A DNA stretch of 10,900 bases from JALVDI01 sp039186435 (lineage in GTDB: Bacteria > Myxococcota_A > Polyangia > Polyangiales > Houyiibacteriaceae): NCBI GenBank assembly GCA_039186435.1, contig JBCDAA010000305.1, forward strand, positions 1 through 10,900, read 5' to 3'. Below are positions 1 through 5,541 of this stretch, one piece after another (positions within the stretch are counted from its first letter, which is position 1; every line of letters starts with the position of its first letter). Below the pieces are notes generated by a model, which saw nothing but the letters and a program-made list of their open reading frames with translations, ran no database searches and had not been told where the DNA came from. The translations under genes were made by a program, and so were the position numbers.

Positions 1-3
1 CCC

Positions 4-978
4 TCAGGGAGCGGTGAGCGCCTTCGCCAACCGTATACCCCGCATCCAAGCCTTGCCCTGACCGTCCGCAAACGAGTCGATGGCGTCCAGGGTTCCCAGC
101 ACGCTCACAGACTTTAGGCCGTGACGTTTCATCATCGCGATGAACGCTGACGGGTCGAGGTTCAGATCGCGAAGCGACACCGGAACCCGCTTCAACGTTC
201 CGCTCGGTCCCCGCGCACGCACTTCACGACCCGTCCACGTCAAGAGCTCGAGATAGTCGACCAAGTGCATCGGCACGCGCACACGACGCGACCCTGACGG
301 CACCTGATCCGCGAAGGGAGCCAAACCGGACGGCACTGGAGAAGTATCCGACGCCATGGCGGCATCGAGCTGGGCGATTCGTTTGGCGACCGACGTATGC
401 TTCGACCCCTTCAGTGAGTTCGCGATGCCAGCACGCACAGGATTGAGATCCACGTACGCCATGCAGGTCAGCAGAGCAGCTTCATCAAGGAGCGGCTGAC
501 AGCGGAACCGACCCTCCCAGAAGTGACCCGTGCATTCGTCCTCCGCGTTAGCGCGGCGCGCGATGGACTCGTTCAAACAGCGCATCAGCCACGAGAGACT
601 CCAGAGACGTTCTCGCCATGCTGCGACTCGCTCCTTTTTCTCCCGCGCCGAGAGCGTCTCAAGCTCCTTCGGCTTGCGGCCAAAGAGCTTTCCGTAGCGG
701 CGGACAACCTCGCTCTCGCTCCACCGTTCCGCCCGATCGCGATCGACGCGCACCACGATGTGGAGGTGGTTCGACATCACCGCGTACGCGTGCAGATCCA
801 CCGCGAAAATCCGCGTCAACTCAAAGAGTCGCGCCTCGACCCACTCCCTTCGATACTCGAAGTCTTGGCCCGTATACGGGTCCTTCCCGCACAAAAACGC
901 CCGGCGAACGCAACGCGACACCAGGTGGTAGTACGGCGTCGTATCGACATCCAAACGTTCCGAACGAAGCTGCGGCAT
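4..978 (-). CDS. REP-associated tyrosine transposase (RAYT, Y1/HUH family)
   Basis: Single-strand DNA transposase of the IS200-like Y1 superfamily, about 324 aa from the ATG at 978; a GTG at 987 is an alternative start. Seen: the HUH metal-binding motif NHLHIVV (H71, H73) preceded by DLHAYAVMS, then FWEGRF and the RAYT signature AYVDLNPVRAG. By alignment from memory with the E. coli TnpA-REP (Y115 in VDYIYINP), Y175 should be the DNA-attacking tyrosine. The C-terminal ~130 residues (LVDYLELLTWTGR onward) are an extension beyond the catalytic core and not recognised further. RAYTs are usually single-copy, domesticated and flanked by the palindromic REP sequences they process. Here hairpin-forming repeats start 36 bp upstream of the gene, which fits. 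The ORF is intact with both HUH histidines, so it is probably active or recently so. The stop lies at the window edge, so any downstream partner REP cannot be seen. Confidence 0.9.
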   Translation of the reverse strand: MPQLRSERLDVDTTPYYHLVSRCVRRAFLCGKDPYTGQDFEYRREWVEARLFELTRIFAVDLHAYAVMSNHLHIVVRVDRDRAERWSESEVVRRYGKLFGRKPKELETLSAREKKERVAAWRERLWSLSWLMRCLNESIARRANAEDECTGHFWEGRFRCQPLLDEAALLTCMAYVDLNPVRAGIANSLKGSKHTSVAKRIAQLDAAMASDTSPVPSGLAPFADQVPSGSRRVRVPMHLVDYLELLTWTGREVRARGPSGTLKRVPVSLRDLNLDPSAFIAMMKRHGLKSVSVLGTLDAIDSFADGQGKAWMRGIRLAKALTAP

Positions 979-1014
979 ACCCAACACCTACCCCACCCCG
1001 CGACGAAGTCAACT

Positions 1015-1031
1015 AAATAGCCAGGTTATTT
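1015..1031. repeat. REP-like hairpin, RAYT-proximal copy
   Basis: AAATAGCC and GGTTATTT form an 8-bp stem (one G-T wobble) around a single A. It lies 36 bp upstream of the RAYT start codon. Read on the minus strand it is followed by a TTGACTTCGTC tail resembling the GGACACGTCAA tail of the other copies, so it looks like a degenerate member of the same family. Confidence 0.55.
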
Positions 1032-1042
1032 TAATCTTTCCC

Positions 1043-1096
1043 TAGACCTTGCTGAGGCCGAGGTGTGCCGCCGCTTCGCCCGCGGCGGGATAGACC
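1043..1096 (-). pseudogene. Displaced duplicate of the DUF4291 gene 3' end (copy 1)
   Basis: 54 bp that match 1278-1331 with two mismatches. On the minus strand it encodes the same last 17 residues as the DUF4291 protein (VYPAAGEAAAHLGLSKV, one Ala/Val difference) and ends in TAG where the real gene ends in TAA. It is a fragment only, with no upstream coding sequence. It runs directly into the 31-bp tandem repeat. Confidence 0.85.
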
Positions 1097-1152
1097 CGAT
1101 TGACGTGTCCATAAAATAGCCTAGACCCGGTTGACGTGTCCATAAAATAGCC
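1091..1152. repeat. 31-bp tandem duplication carrying the REP-like core
   Basis: Units 1091-1121 and 1122-1152 are identical except for one base (TAGACCCGA versus TAGACCCGG), and each continues into TTGACGTGTCC...AAATAGCC. The leading TAGACC of the first unit is also the end of the duplicated DUF4291 fragment, so the tandem copy arose across that junction. Confidence 0.9.
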
Positions 1153-1160
1153 TGGCTACT
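1145..1160. repeat. REP-like hairpin, imperfect copy
   Basis: AAATAGCC-T-GGCTACT, following the second 31-bp unit. Five perfect pairs (TAGCC/GGCTA) and then one mismatch before a further A-T pair, so a shortened version of the palindrome at 1221-1237. Confidence 0.5.
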
Positions 1161-1206
1161 CACGACCGGATGATGCGGTGGTTGGGTGGGAGTTCCGAGC
1201 GGTCGG

Positions 1207-1228
1207 TTGACGTGTCCATAAAATAGCC
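1207..1228. repeat. Third copy of the 22-bp REP-like core
   Basis: Identical over 22 bases to 1100-1121 and 1131-1152. Unlike the second copy it is followed by a complete palindrome. Confidence 0.9.
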
Positions 1229-1240
1229 CGGCTATTTATG
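1217..1240. repeat. REP-like hairpin, best copy
   Basis: AAATAGCC (1221-1228), one C, then GGCTATTT (1230-1237) is a perfect 8-bp stem. The pairing extends outward to CATA.../...TATG with one bulged A, which gives about 11 pairs. The form, a compact hairpin with a conserved single-strand flank beside a RAYT gene, is what RAYT enzymes are known to recognise. Confidence 0.65.
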
Positions 1241-1276
1241 ATTCGATGGTGGGACTCGGCGCGCTCGACCTTCGCC

Positions 1277-1894
1277 TTAGACCTTGCTGAGGCCGAGGTG
1301 TGCCGCCGCTTCGCCTGCGACGGGATAGACCTGCTCCGCCGGCGTTTCCAGGTCTTGGATCGGACGATCACGTTGCGCGATCACGACCGGCGTCATGTCC
1401 TCGATCCTCACGACGTCCGTTTCGACGTAACGGCGCACGGCGGAACCGCGGAGCCCGAGTTGAATCGCGCGGCGCTCCTCCTTGGCACCCCCCGGCGCGT
1501 GATCGGGATCCCACTGAAGCCGCACCGCCGAGGACTTGAGACGCCGCTTCCACTCCTCGCGCGTCGCGTAACGCTCCGATACGTAGCTCGAGTGCACGGC
1601 CTGCGCGAGATAGTCATCGAACGCCTCCCGGCGCAGGTAAATCGCAAGAACACGCTCCTGCCCTTCGCTGCGAGCCCAGTTCGACCGATACATCATCCAA
1701 AGAAAGTTCGGCTTTATCCACGTCATTCGATCCATCTTGAAGGGTCCGCCAAAGCGCTGATGTTCGAGTGCGTAGTCCGCGATCGCAGGGCGGTACGCCT
1801 GATAGACCACGACTGTGGTCGCATCGAAGTGCGCGAGGATGTGGCGGCCCGAAGAAGGCCAGCGATCGCGCTGCACGACATAGGACTCAAGCAT
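1277..1894 (-). CDS. DUF4291 family protein
   Basis: About 205 aa, a normal length for DUF4291. Biochemical role unknown. Seen: HFDATTVVVYQAYRPAIADY (res. 22-41), the family hallmark KMDRMTWIKPNFLWMMYRS (53-71), then SEGQERVLAI, EWKRRL, VRLQWDPDH, an IQLGLRG stretch and the C-terminal VYPVAGEAAAHLGL. The frame stays open to 2113, but that extension runs through the 3' half of the upstream gene in another frame. The ATG at 1894 lies 10 bp after that gene's stop and starts just ahead of the conserved domain, so I use it, although no strong ribosome binding site precedes it. It is second in a two-gene minus-strand operon. Its last 54 bp are duplicated at 1043-1096. No signal peptide or membrane segment, so cytosolic. 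Confidence 0.85.
   Translation of the reverse strand: MLESYVVQRDRWPSSGRHILAHFDATTVVVYQAYRPAIADYALEHQRFGGPFKMDRMTWIKPNFLWMMYRSNWARSEGQERVLAIYLRREAFDDYLAQAVHSSYVSERYATREEWKRRLKSSAVRLQWDPDHAPGGAKEERRAIQLGLRGSAVRRYVETDVVRIEDMTPVVIAQRDRPIQDLETPAEQVYPVAGEAAAHLGLSKV
1278..1331 (-). repeat. Duplicated 3' end of DUF4291 gene (copy 2, in the gene)
   Basis: Native copy of the 54-bp direct repeat whose displaced copy is at 1043-1096 (52 of 54 bases identical, offset 235 bp). It codes for the last residues and includes the stop region of the DUF4291 gene. Confidence 0.85.
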
Positions 1895-1904
1895 CCGCGA
1901 GAAC

Positions 1905-2465
1905 CTAAGACGGAAGCTCCCAGCGAGAAAGCCACGTGGGCGGCACGGCGCCAAGCTCCACGAAGAGTGTCGGGGTGATCGCGTCGTCGTCGAGCGTTTG
2001 CGCCTCCGCGAGCACCGCCCTGAGCCACGCGACCTCTTCCGCTTCCGCAAGGTCGGCGCTCGCCTGATCCGACCCGGCCACACTGGTGTTGAACCCCGCA
2101 TAGATCGCAACATCGATCAGATGATGCGCGACATTCCTCGCCGCCTCCCAGCCGCGCGTTAGCGTTGCAACAGCCTCCACCATCACGCGGAGGGTGTAGT
2201 TGAACTCGACATCCTGAAGCTCCGCGGCTTGCGCCTGTGCCTGCCGGATGCGGCGAAAAACGTCCTCGTGGGCCCGCGACGACACGTTCTCCCCGCAGGC
2301 AAAGCGCGTCACGAGCGCCAGCGCCTCCTTGGCGAGCACCGGACTGCGATCATCGTCGTAGAGGACGTCCATCACGCGCCGACCCGCCGCGGCCGCGAGC
2401 GCACTTCGCATTCGCGCACTCAGTTGCGGCAGCACTGCGTTCAGCTCTTCGTCGATCTTCAGCAC
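1905..2465 (-). CDS. Uncharacterised, mainly helical protein upstream of DUF4291
   Basis: About 186 aa from a GTG at 2465; not recognised. The composition (Ala, Glu, Arg, Leu; few Gly/Pro) predicts an alpha-helical cytosolic protein with no signal peptide or membrane segment. Visible stretches are LKIDEELNAVLPQLSARM at the start, AKEALALVTRFACGENV, EDVFRRIRQAQAQAAEL, GWEAARNVAHHLIDVAIYA and LAEAEEVAWLRAVLAEA. The start is uncertain: a partial duplication covers it, with a second GTG at 2544 opening a copy of the same N-terminus (LKIDDELNAV) that then goes out of frame. An ATG at 2519 would give a 204-aa form that reads through both copies. I prefer 2465 because it yields a single copy of the N-terminal segment. 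It is first in an operon with the DUF4291 gene (10-bp gap), so the two products may act together. Confidence 0.6.
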   Translation of the reverse strand: MLKIDEELNAVLPQLSARMRSALAAAAGRRVMDVLYDDDRSPVLAKEALALVTRFACGENVSSRAHEDVFRRIRQAQAQAAELQDVEFNYTLRVMVEAVATLTRGWEAARNVAHHLIDVAIYAGFNTSVAGSDQASADLAEAEEVAWLRAVLAEAQTLDDDAITPTLFVELGAVPPTWLSRWELPS

Positions 2466-2467
2466 AG
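2400..2467 (-). repeat. Partial duplication of 5' coding segment, copy A
   Basis: 68 bp including the codons for LKIDEELNAVLPQLSARMRS. It matches 2484-2546 apart from two substitutions and 5 extra bases (TT and AGC). A flanking AGGACGTCCA occurs on both sides (2362-2371 and 2466-2475), possibly the microhomology involved. Confidence 0.8.
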
Positions 2468-2483
2468 GACGTCCACCGGCGAT

Positions 2484-2546
2484 CGCACTTCGCATTCGCG
2501 CACTCAGGCGGCACTGCATTCAGCTCGTCGTCGATCTTCAGCACAG
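2484..2546 (-). pseudogene. Decayed duplicate of the gene's 5' end, copy B
   Basis: 63-bp copy of 2400-2467 lacking 5 bases in total, so the duplicated N-terminal reading frame breaks after LKIDDELNAV. It keeps an upstream GTG (2544) equivalent to the proposed start at 2465. Confidence 0.7.
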
Positions 2547-2548
2547 CC

Positions 2549-2620
2549 TATCATTCACAGCAGCCCATCATTGACAGCAGCCCCATCATTCACAGCAGCC
2601 CGCCCATCGTTCAAGCCGTA
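2549..2620. repeat. Short tandem repeats ahead of the minus-strand operon
   Basis: Three head-to-tail units based on ATCATTCACAGCAGCCC (2550-2566, 2567-2584, 2585-2605), 17-21 bp each with C-run length differences and one C/G change, then a degenerate fourth beginning ATCGTTCAAGCC. They lie where the operon's promoter should be. They could be binding iterons or simply slippage products. Confidence 0.75.
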
Positions 2621-2776
2621 GCAAGCGGAGTGAGGCGATCCACAGAGCACGCAAACCACGTTTCTTAACGGGGCACGGAGGCGACAACGCAACCCCGGAA
2701 TGAACGAGCACAACGCGGTCGCGGGTCGACTCTCCAGCTCCTCGTGATAGCTCTCATCCTTCGCCCTGGACACTCG
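2621..2776. other. Divergent intergenic region without recognised signals
   Basis: Together with the repeats at 2466-2620 this makes a gap of about 310 bp between the minus-strand operon and the plus-strand arsH-like gene. It presumably holds both promoters. I see no convincing -35/-10 pair, terminator, or operator of the ArsR type. Confidence 0.5.
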
Positions 2777-3478
2777 ATGCAGACCATTGACAACGACCTT
2801 CCCGCGCACAGCGTCGAATCCGTGATGCAGGAACTCAACCTGGAGGGGAGCACGCACCCGCCGCGCATCCTCCTCCTCTACGGATCACTGCGCGCCGAGT
2901 CCTACAGCCGGCTGCTCGCGCTGGAAGTCGAGCGGGTGTTGAAGGCCTTTGGCGCGGAGACCCGCGTCTTTCACCCGCACAAACTTCCCGTCTTCGACCG
3001 CACCTCCCACGACCACCCCGAAGTGCAGGCGCTTCGCAAACTCAGCGTCTGGAGCGAAGCGCACGTCTGGATCTCCCCCGAGCAACACGGGAGCATGACC
3101 GCCGCGTTCAAGAACCAAATCGACTGGCTTCCTCTTTCGGATGGGGCGGTTCGACCCACGCAAGGACGCTGCCTTGCGGTGATGCAGGTCTGCGGCGGAT
3201 CTCAGAGCTTCAACACCGTCAATCAGCTACGGGTCTTGGGCCGCTGGATGCGCATGTTCACGATCCCCAACCAGTCGTCGGTCGCGAAAGCCTGGCAGGA
3301 ATTCGAGGACGGACGCATGAAGCCCAGCTCCTTTCGCGAGCGCGTGGTCGACGTCGCGGAGGAGCTTTTTCGATTTACGATCCTGCTTCGCGATCGCAGC
3401 GCCGCGCTGACCACACGCGCGAGTGAAGAAAAGCAAAAGCGCGAAAAGGGACGCCTCGACAAAGGTCTCGGTGTGTGA
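2777..3478 (+). CDS. arsH: ArsH-type NADPH-dependent FMN reductase
   Basis: Cytosolic flavodoxin-like reductase of the ArsH family, about 233 aa. Characterised members use FMN and NADPH and oxidise trivalent organoarsenicals or reduce quinones and azo dyes. Seen: the FMN phosphate loop YGSLRAESYSRLL (G36, S37), PEQHGSMTAAFKNQIDWLPL, RPTQGRCLAVMQVCGGSQSF and the highly conserved LGRWMRMFTIPNQSSV followed by FEDGRMKPS, all typical of ArsH rather than generic FMN reductases. The start at ATG 2777 is chosen because the ArsH core begins about 28 residues later; a GTG at 2744 would add 11 residues unlike the family. The C-terminus (EEKQKREKGRLDKG) is charged. No arsR, arsC, arsB/acr3 or arsM gene is adjacent, so it is an orphan and its substrate may not be arsenical. 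The next gene is 147 bp away and unrelated. Confidence 0.92.
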   Translation: MQTIDNDLPAHSVESVMQELNLEGSTHPPRILLLYGSLRAESYSRLLALEVERVLKAFGAETRVFHPHKLPVFDRTSHDHPEVQALRKLSVWSEAHVWISPEQHGSMTAAFKNQIDWLPLSDGAVRPTQGRCLAVMQVCGGSQSFNTVNQLRVLGRWMRMFTIPNQSSVAKAWQEFEDGRMKPSSFRERVVDVAEELFRFTILLRDRSAALTTRASEEKQKREKGRLDKGLGV

Positions 3479-3625
3479 GCACGACCTGGAAAGGCGCGAA
3501 CGTCCGGTCAGCAAACGACGGCAGCGTCCCAAACGAAGCTTCTGATAGGTCGGAAAGGCTCACCTTTTCACGCGGCGTAGGCCGGGCACCCTTCGCCCTC
3601 GCAAGAAGGTTTGGTAAGTGTGGGA

Positions 3626-4597
3626 ATGCGCTTTGCCTTCCTCCTCGCGGTACTCGTGGGCTGCGGCGACGACTCGGGCGTCGTCACGGACGCAGGACCC
3701 GGAACCGATGCGGCCGTCAACGTCGACTCTGCAGTGGCCACCGACAGCGGTACGCCTCCGGACAGCGGCGGGACCGACAGCGCACTCCCCGACGTCGGCG
3801 TGGACGTGCCGCCCGGTTGCACGCCGGCGTTCGCCGCTGGCACGAACACACAGTCGATCGCCTTTGGTGGAAGCGACCGCGAGTATGTCCTGCACGTACC
3901 CGCCACCTTGAGCGCTGGCGCGGCCCTCGTGATCGATCTTCACGGCTTCACCGAGTCGCCCAATCGCCAAGACGGACGAAGCGGAATGCGCGCCAAAGCC
4001 GACGCGGAGGGCTTTCTCCTGGTGCAACCGCGCGGTGAAGGAAACTCCTGGAACGCCGGCGCATGCTGCGGTCGCGCCAACGACAACGACGTCGAGTTCA
4101 TGCGGGCGATCGTGAACGAGGTGGCGGACGCGGGCTGCGTGGATCGGAGCCGCGTGTACGCCACCGGCATGTCGAACGGTGGCTTTCTCGCTCATCGAAT
4201 CGCGTGCGAGGGCTCGGACTTCGTCGCCGCGATCGCACCCGTCGCGGGCGTCCTTGGCATCGACGAGTCGGCCTGTAGTCCGGGCCGCCCAGTTCCGGTC
4301 ATGCACTTTCACGGAACGTCCGATCTGATAGTGCCCTTCAACGGCAACGTATTCCTGAGCTACCCGAGCGTGGAAGACACCATCGCGTTTTGGCGCACCA
4401 CCAACGGCTGCGGCGGCGACTCCTCCTCCATGTCGGTCGGCAGCACCGAATGCGAAACCTGGGCGAGCTGCTCCGCGGCGAGCGAAGTCGTCCTCTGCAC
4501 CACCTCTGGGTTTGGGCACGACTGGCCGGACGGCGGCGGCAACATCAACGCCACCGACGCGATGTGGGACTTCTTTCAGCGCCATCGGCTGCCCTGA
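3626..4597 (+). CDS. Exported lipoprotein esterase, PHB depolymerase/LpqC-like
   Basis: Alpha/beta hydrolase of the polyhydroxybutyrate depolymerase / feruloyl esterase type (COG3509-like), about 323 aa. Seen: signal peptide MRFAFLLAVLVGC with lipobox LVGC (lipidated Cys13); a linker of about 50 residues rich in Asp, Ala, Gly, Ser (TDAGPGTDAAV, DSGGTDSALPD); then the catalytic domain with LVIDLHGF (oxyanion region), PRGEGNSWNAGACCG, nucleophile elbow GMSNGG (S183), HFHGTSDLIVPF (D233) and GFGHDWPDG (H298). The triad is complete. Cys pairs in WNAGACCG, CEGSD, ACSPG and NGCGG suggest disulphides, fitting an exterior location. The true polymer or ester substrate cannot be read from sequence. Start: ATG 3626 gives a standard lipoprotein N-terminus; an in-frame GTG at 3620 is better placed for AAGAAGG (3603-3609). 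It stands alone, 94 bp before an SDR gene. Confidence 0.88.
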   Translation: MRFAFLLAVLVGCGDDSGVVTDAGPGTDAAVNVDSAVATDSGTPPDSGGTDSALPDVGVDVPPGCTPAFAAGTNTQSIAFGGSDREYVLHVPATLSAGAALVIDLHGFTESPNRQDGRSGMRAKADAEGFLLVQPRGEGNSWNAGACCGRANDNDVEFMRAIVNEVADAGCVDRSRVYATGMSNGGFLAHRIACEGSDFVAAIAPVAGVLGIDESACSPGRPVPVMHFHGTSDLIVPFNGNVFLSYPSVEDTIAFWRTTNGCGGDSSSMSVGSTECETWASCSAASEVVLCTTSGFGHDWPDGGGNINATDAMWDFFQRHRLP

Positions 4598-4656
4598 CGC
4601 GCAGGCCTTCGAACGCCCGGATTCCCGGAAACGCGGGCCCGATCGCAGAACGCCCT

Positions 4657-4686
4657 TTGACACGAACGCTTCCTGAGTGGGAGTCA
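4657..4686 (+). promoter_or_regulatory. Possible promoter of the SDR gene
   Basis: A perfect TTGACA at 4657-4662 lies 30 bp before the start codon. A matching -10 would fall at 4680-4686, where only poor matches (GAGTCA) exist, so this is weak. Confidence 0.22.
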
Positions 4687-4691
4687 GGGGC

Positions 4692-5477
4692 ATGGCAACG
4701 ACCAATCGACATGTGCTCGTCGCTGGGGGCACCAGTGGCATCAACCTCGGCATCGCGGAAGCCTTCGCAAAACACGGCGATCGCGTATCGGTGTTTAGCC
4801 GCTCGCAGGACAAGGTGGACGCCGCCGTCAAAACGCTTTCGGCGCACGGCGTAAGCGCGCACGGCGGCACGGCCGACGTTCGTGATCCGGAAGCGGTTCA
4901 GGCCGTCCTGAAAGACGCCGTCGAAGCTCACGGCAAGATCGATGTGCTCGTCAGCGGCGCCGCCGGCAACTTTCTGGCGCCGGCCGTCGCACTCTCCTCG
5001 AACGCTTTCGGGTCCGTCGTCGGCATCGATCTCAACGGCACGTTTCATGTGCTTCGCTTCGCCTTTGCGCACTTGAACAAACCCGGCGCCTCCATCCTCA
5101 ACATCTCGGCGCCCCAGGCGTTTCTACCGATGGTCGCCCAAAGCCACGTCTGCGCCGCCAAGGCTGGCGTGGACATGCTGACAAAAACCCTCGCGATGGA
5201 GTGGGGTCCCGCAGGCGTTCGCGTGAACTCGCTCGTCCCCGGTCCCATCGACGGAACGGAAGGCATGAAGCGTCTCGCCGACCCCAAGGCAAAGGAACGC
5301 CTCGCCAAGACCGTGCCGCTGCAGCGACTCGGTACGCCCGAAGACTGCGCGGACGTGGCGCTCTTTCTCGCCTCGGACGCCGCCCGCTACGTTAGTGGCG
5401 CCATCGTGCCCGTGGACGGCGGCTGGTCCCTCGGCGGCGCGAGCATCGCCATGGCGCAGATGATGGGCGGCAAATAA
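4692..5477 (+). CDS. SDR oxidoreductase, 2,4-dienoyl-CoA reductase-like
   Basis: Short-chain dehydrogenase/reductase of about 261 aa, cytosolic. Seen: Rossmann glycine motif GGTSGINLGIA (res. 12-22, the usual GxG middle Gly replaced by Asn), SRS after the second strand (Arg favours NADP(H)), ADVRD, VSGAAGNFLAPA, IDLNGTFHVLR, ISAPQAF, AAKAGVDM with catalytic Lys157, EWGPAGVRVNSLVPGPIDGTEG, and the C-terminal VSGAIVPVDGGWSLGG. The normal YxxxK tyrosine is absent: Val153 is in its place. Loss of that Tyr, together with AAGNF and GPIDGTEG, is a trait of the 2,4-dienoyl-CoA reductase group (DECR), which completes beta-oxidation of unsaturated fatty acids. This supports an acyl-CoA reductase, but the substrate is inferred. 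Start ATG 4692 follows CAGGGG; a GTG at 4677 is possible. No other beta-oxidation gene lies nearby. Confidence 0.88.
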   Translation: MATTNRHVLVAGGTSGINLGIAEAFAKHGDRVSVFSRSQDKVDAAVKTLSAHGVSAHGGTADVRDPEAVQAVLKDAVEAHGKIDVLVSGAAGNFLAPAVALSSNAFGSVVGIDLNGTFHVLRFAFAHLNKPGASILNISAPQAFLPMVAQSHVCAAKAGVDMLTKTLAMEWGPAGVRVNSLVPGPIDGTEGMKRLADPKAKERLAKTVPLQRLGTPEDCADVALFLASDAARYVSGAIVPVDGGWSLGGASIAMAQMMGGK

Positions 5478-5529
5478 GCAGCCTCCAGCGACTCCCAAAC
5501 AGCCGCTTTCGTCGCGCGTCGGCTTCCCG

Positions 5530-5535
5530 TATCGT
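5530..5535 (+). promoter_or_regulatory. Possible leaderless -10 element of the S1 protease gene
   Basis: TATCGT ends 6 bp before the ATG at 5542, the spacing expected if transcription starts at the first base of the codon. No Shine-Dalgarno is visible (TCTGGG only) and the -35 region (TTTCGT, 17-bp spacer) is poor. Confidence 0.25.
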
Positions 5536-5541
5536 TCTGGG

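Larger units (their letters stand above)
979..1276. other. Repeat-rich intergenic region between RAYT and DUF4291 gene
   Basis: No credible gene lies here. The stretch holds three hairpin-type palindromes, three copies of a 22-bp core beginning TTGACGTGTCC and ending AAATAGCC, a 31-bp tandem duplication, and a displaced copy of the DUF4291 gene's 3' end. The short AT-rich cores (ATAAAATAG) stand out from the GC-rich surroundings. Confidence 0.8.

Noticed and set aside
1091..1240. Possible CRISPR array in the repeat field
   Set aside because: Only three core copies, two directly tandem with a 9-bp interval and the third 54 bp further on; no regular spacers and no cas genes.
1238..1978. Plus-strand open frame of 246 codons across the DUF4291 gene
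   Set aside because: Antisense to the DUF4291 gene, whose motifs are unmistakable on the minus strand.
1894..2113. N-terminal extension of the DUF4291 frame, or a frameshift joining it to the upstream gene
   Set aside because: The extension is Arg/Ser-rich and unlike the family; the upstream gene ends normally at 1905 and DUF4291 is full length from 1894, so two separate genes fit better.
3554..3567. AAAGG-CTCA-CCTTTT as terminator of the arsH gene
   Set aside because: Only a 5-bp AT-containing stem about 75 bp after the stop codon; too weak to call.
3560..4870. Minus-strand open frame of 436 codons opposite the esterase and SDR
   Set aside because: Antisense shadow of the esterase and the SDR 5' end, both of which show full catalytic or cofactor motifs.
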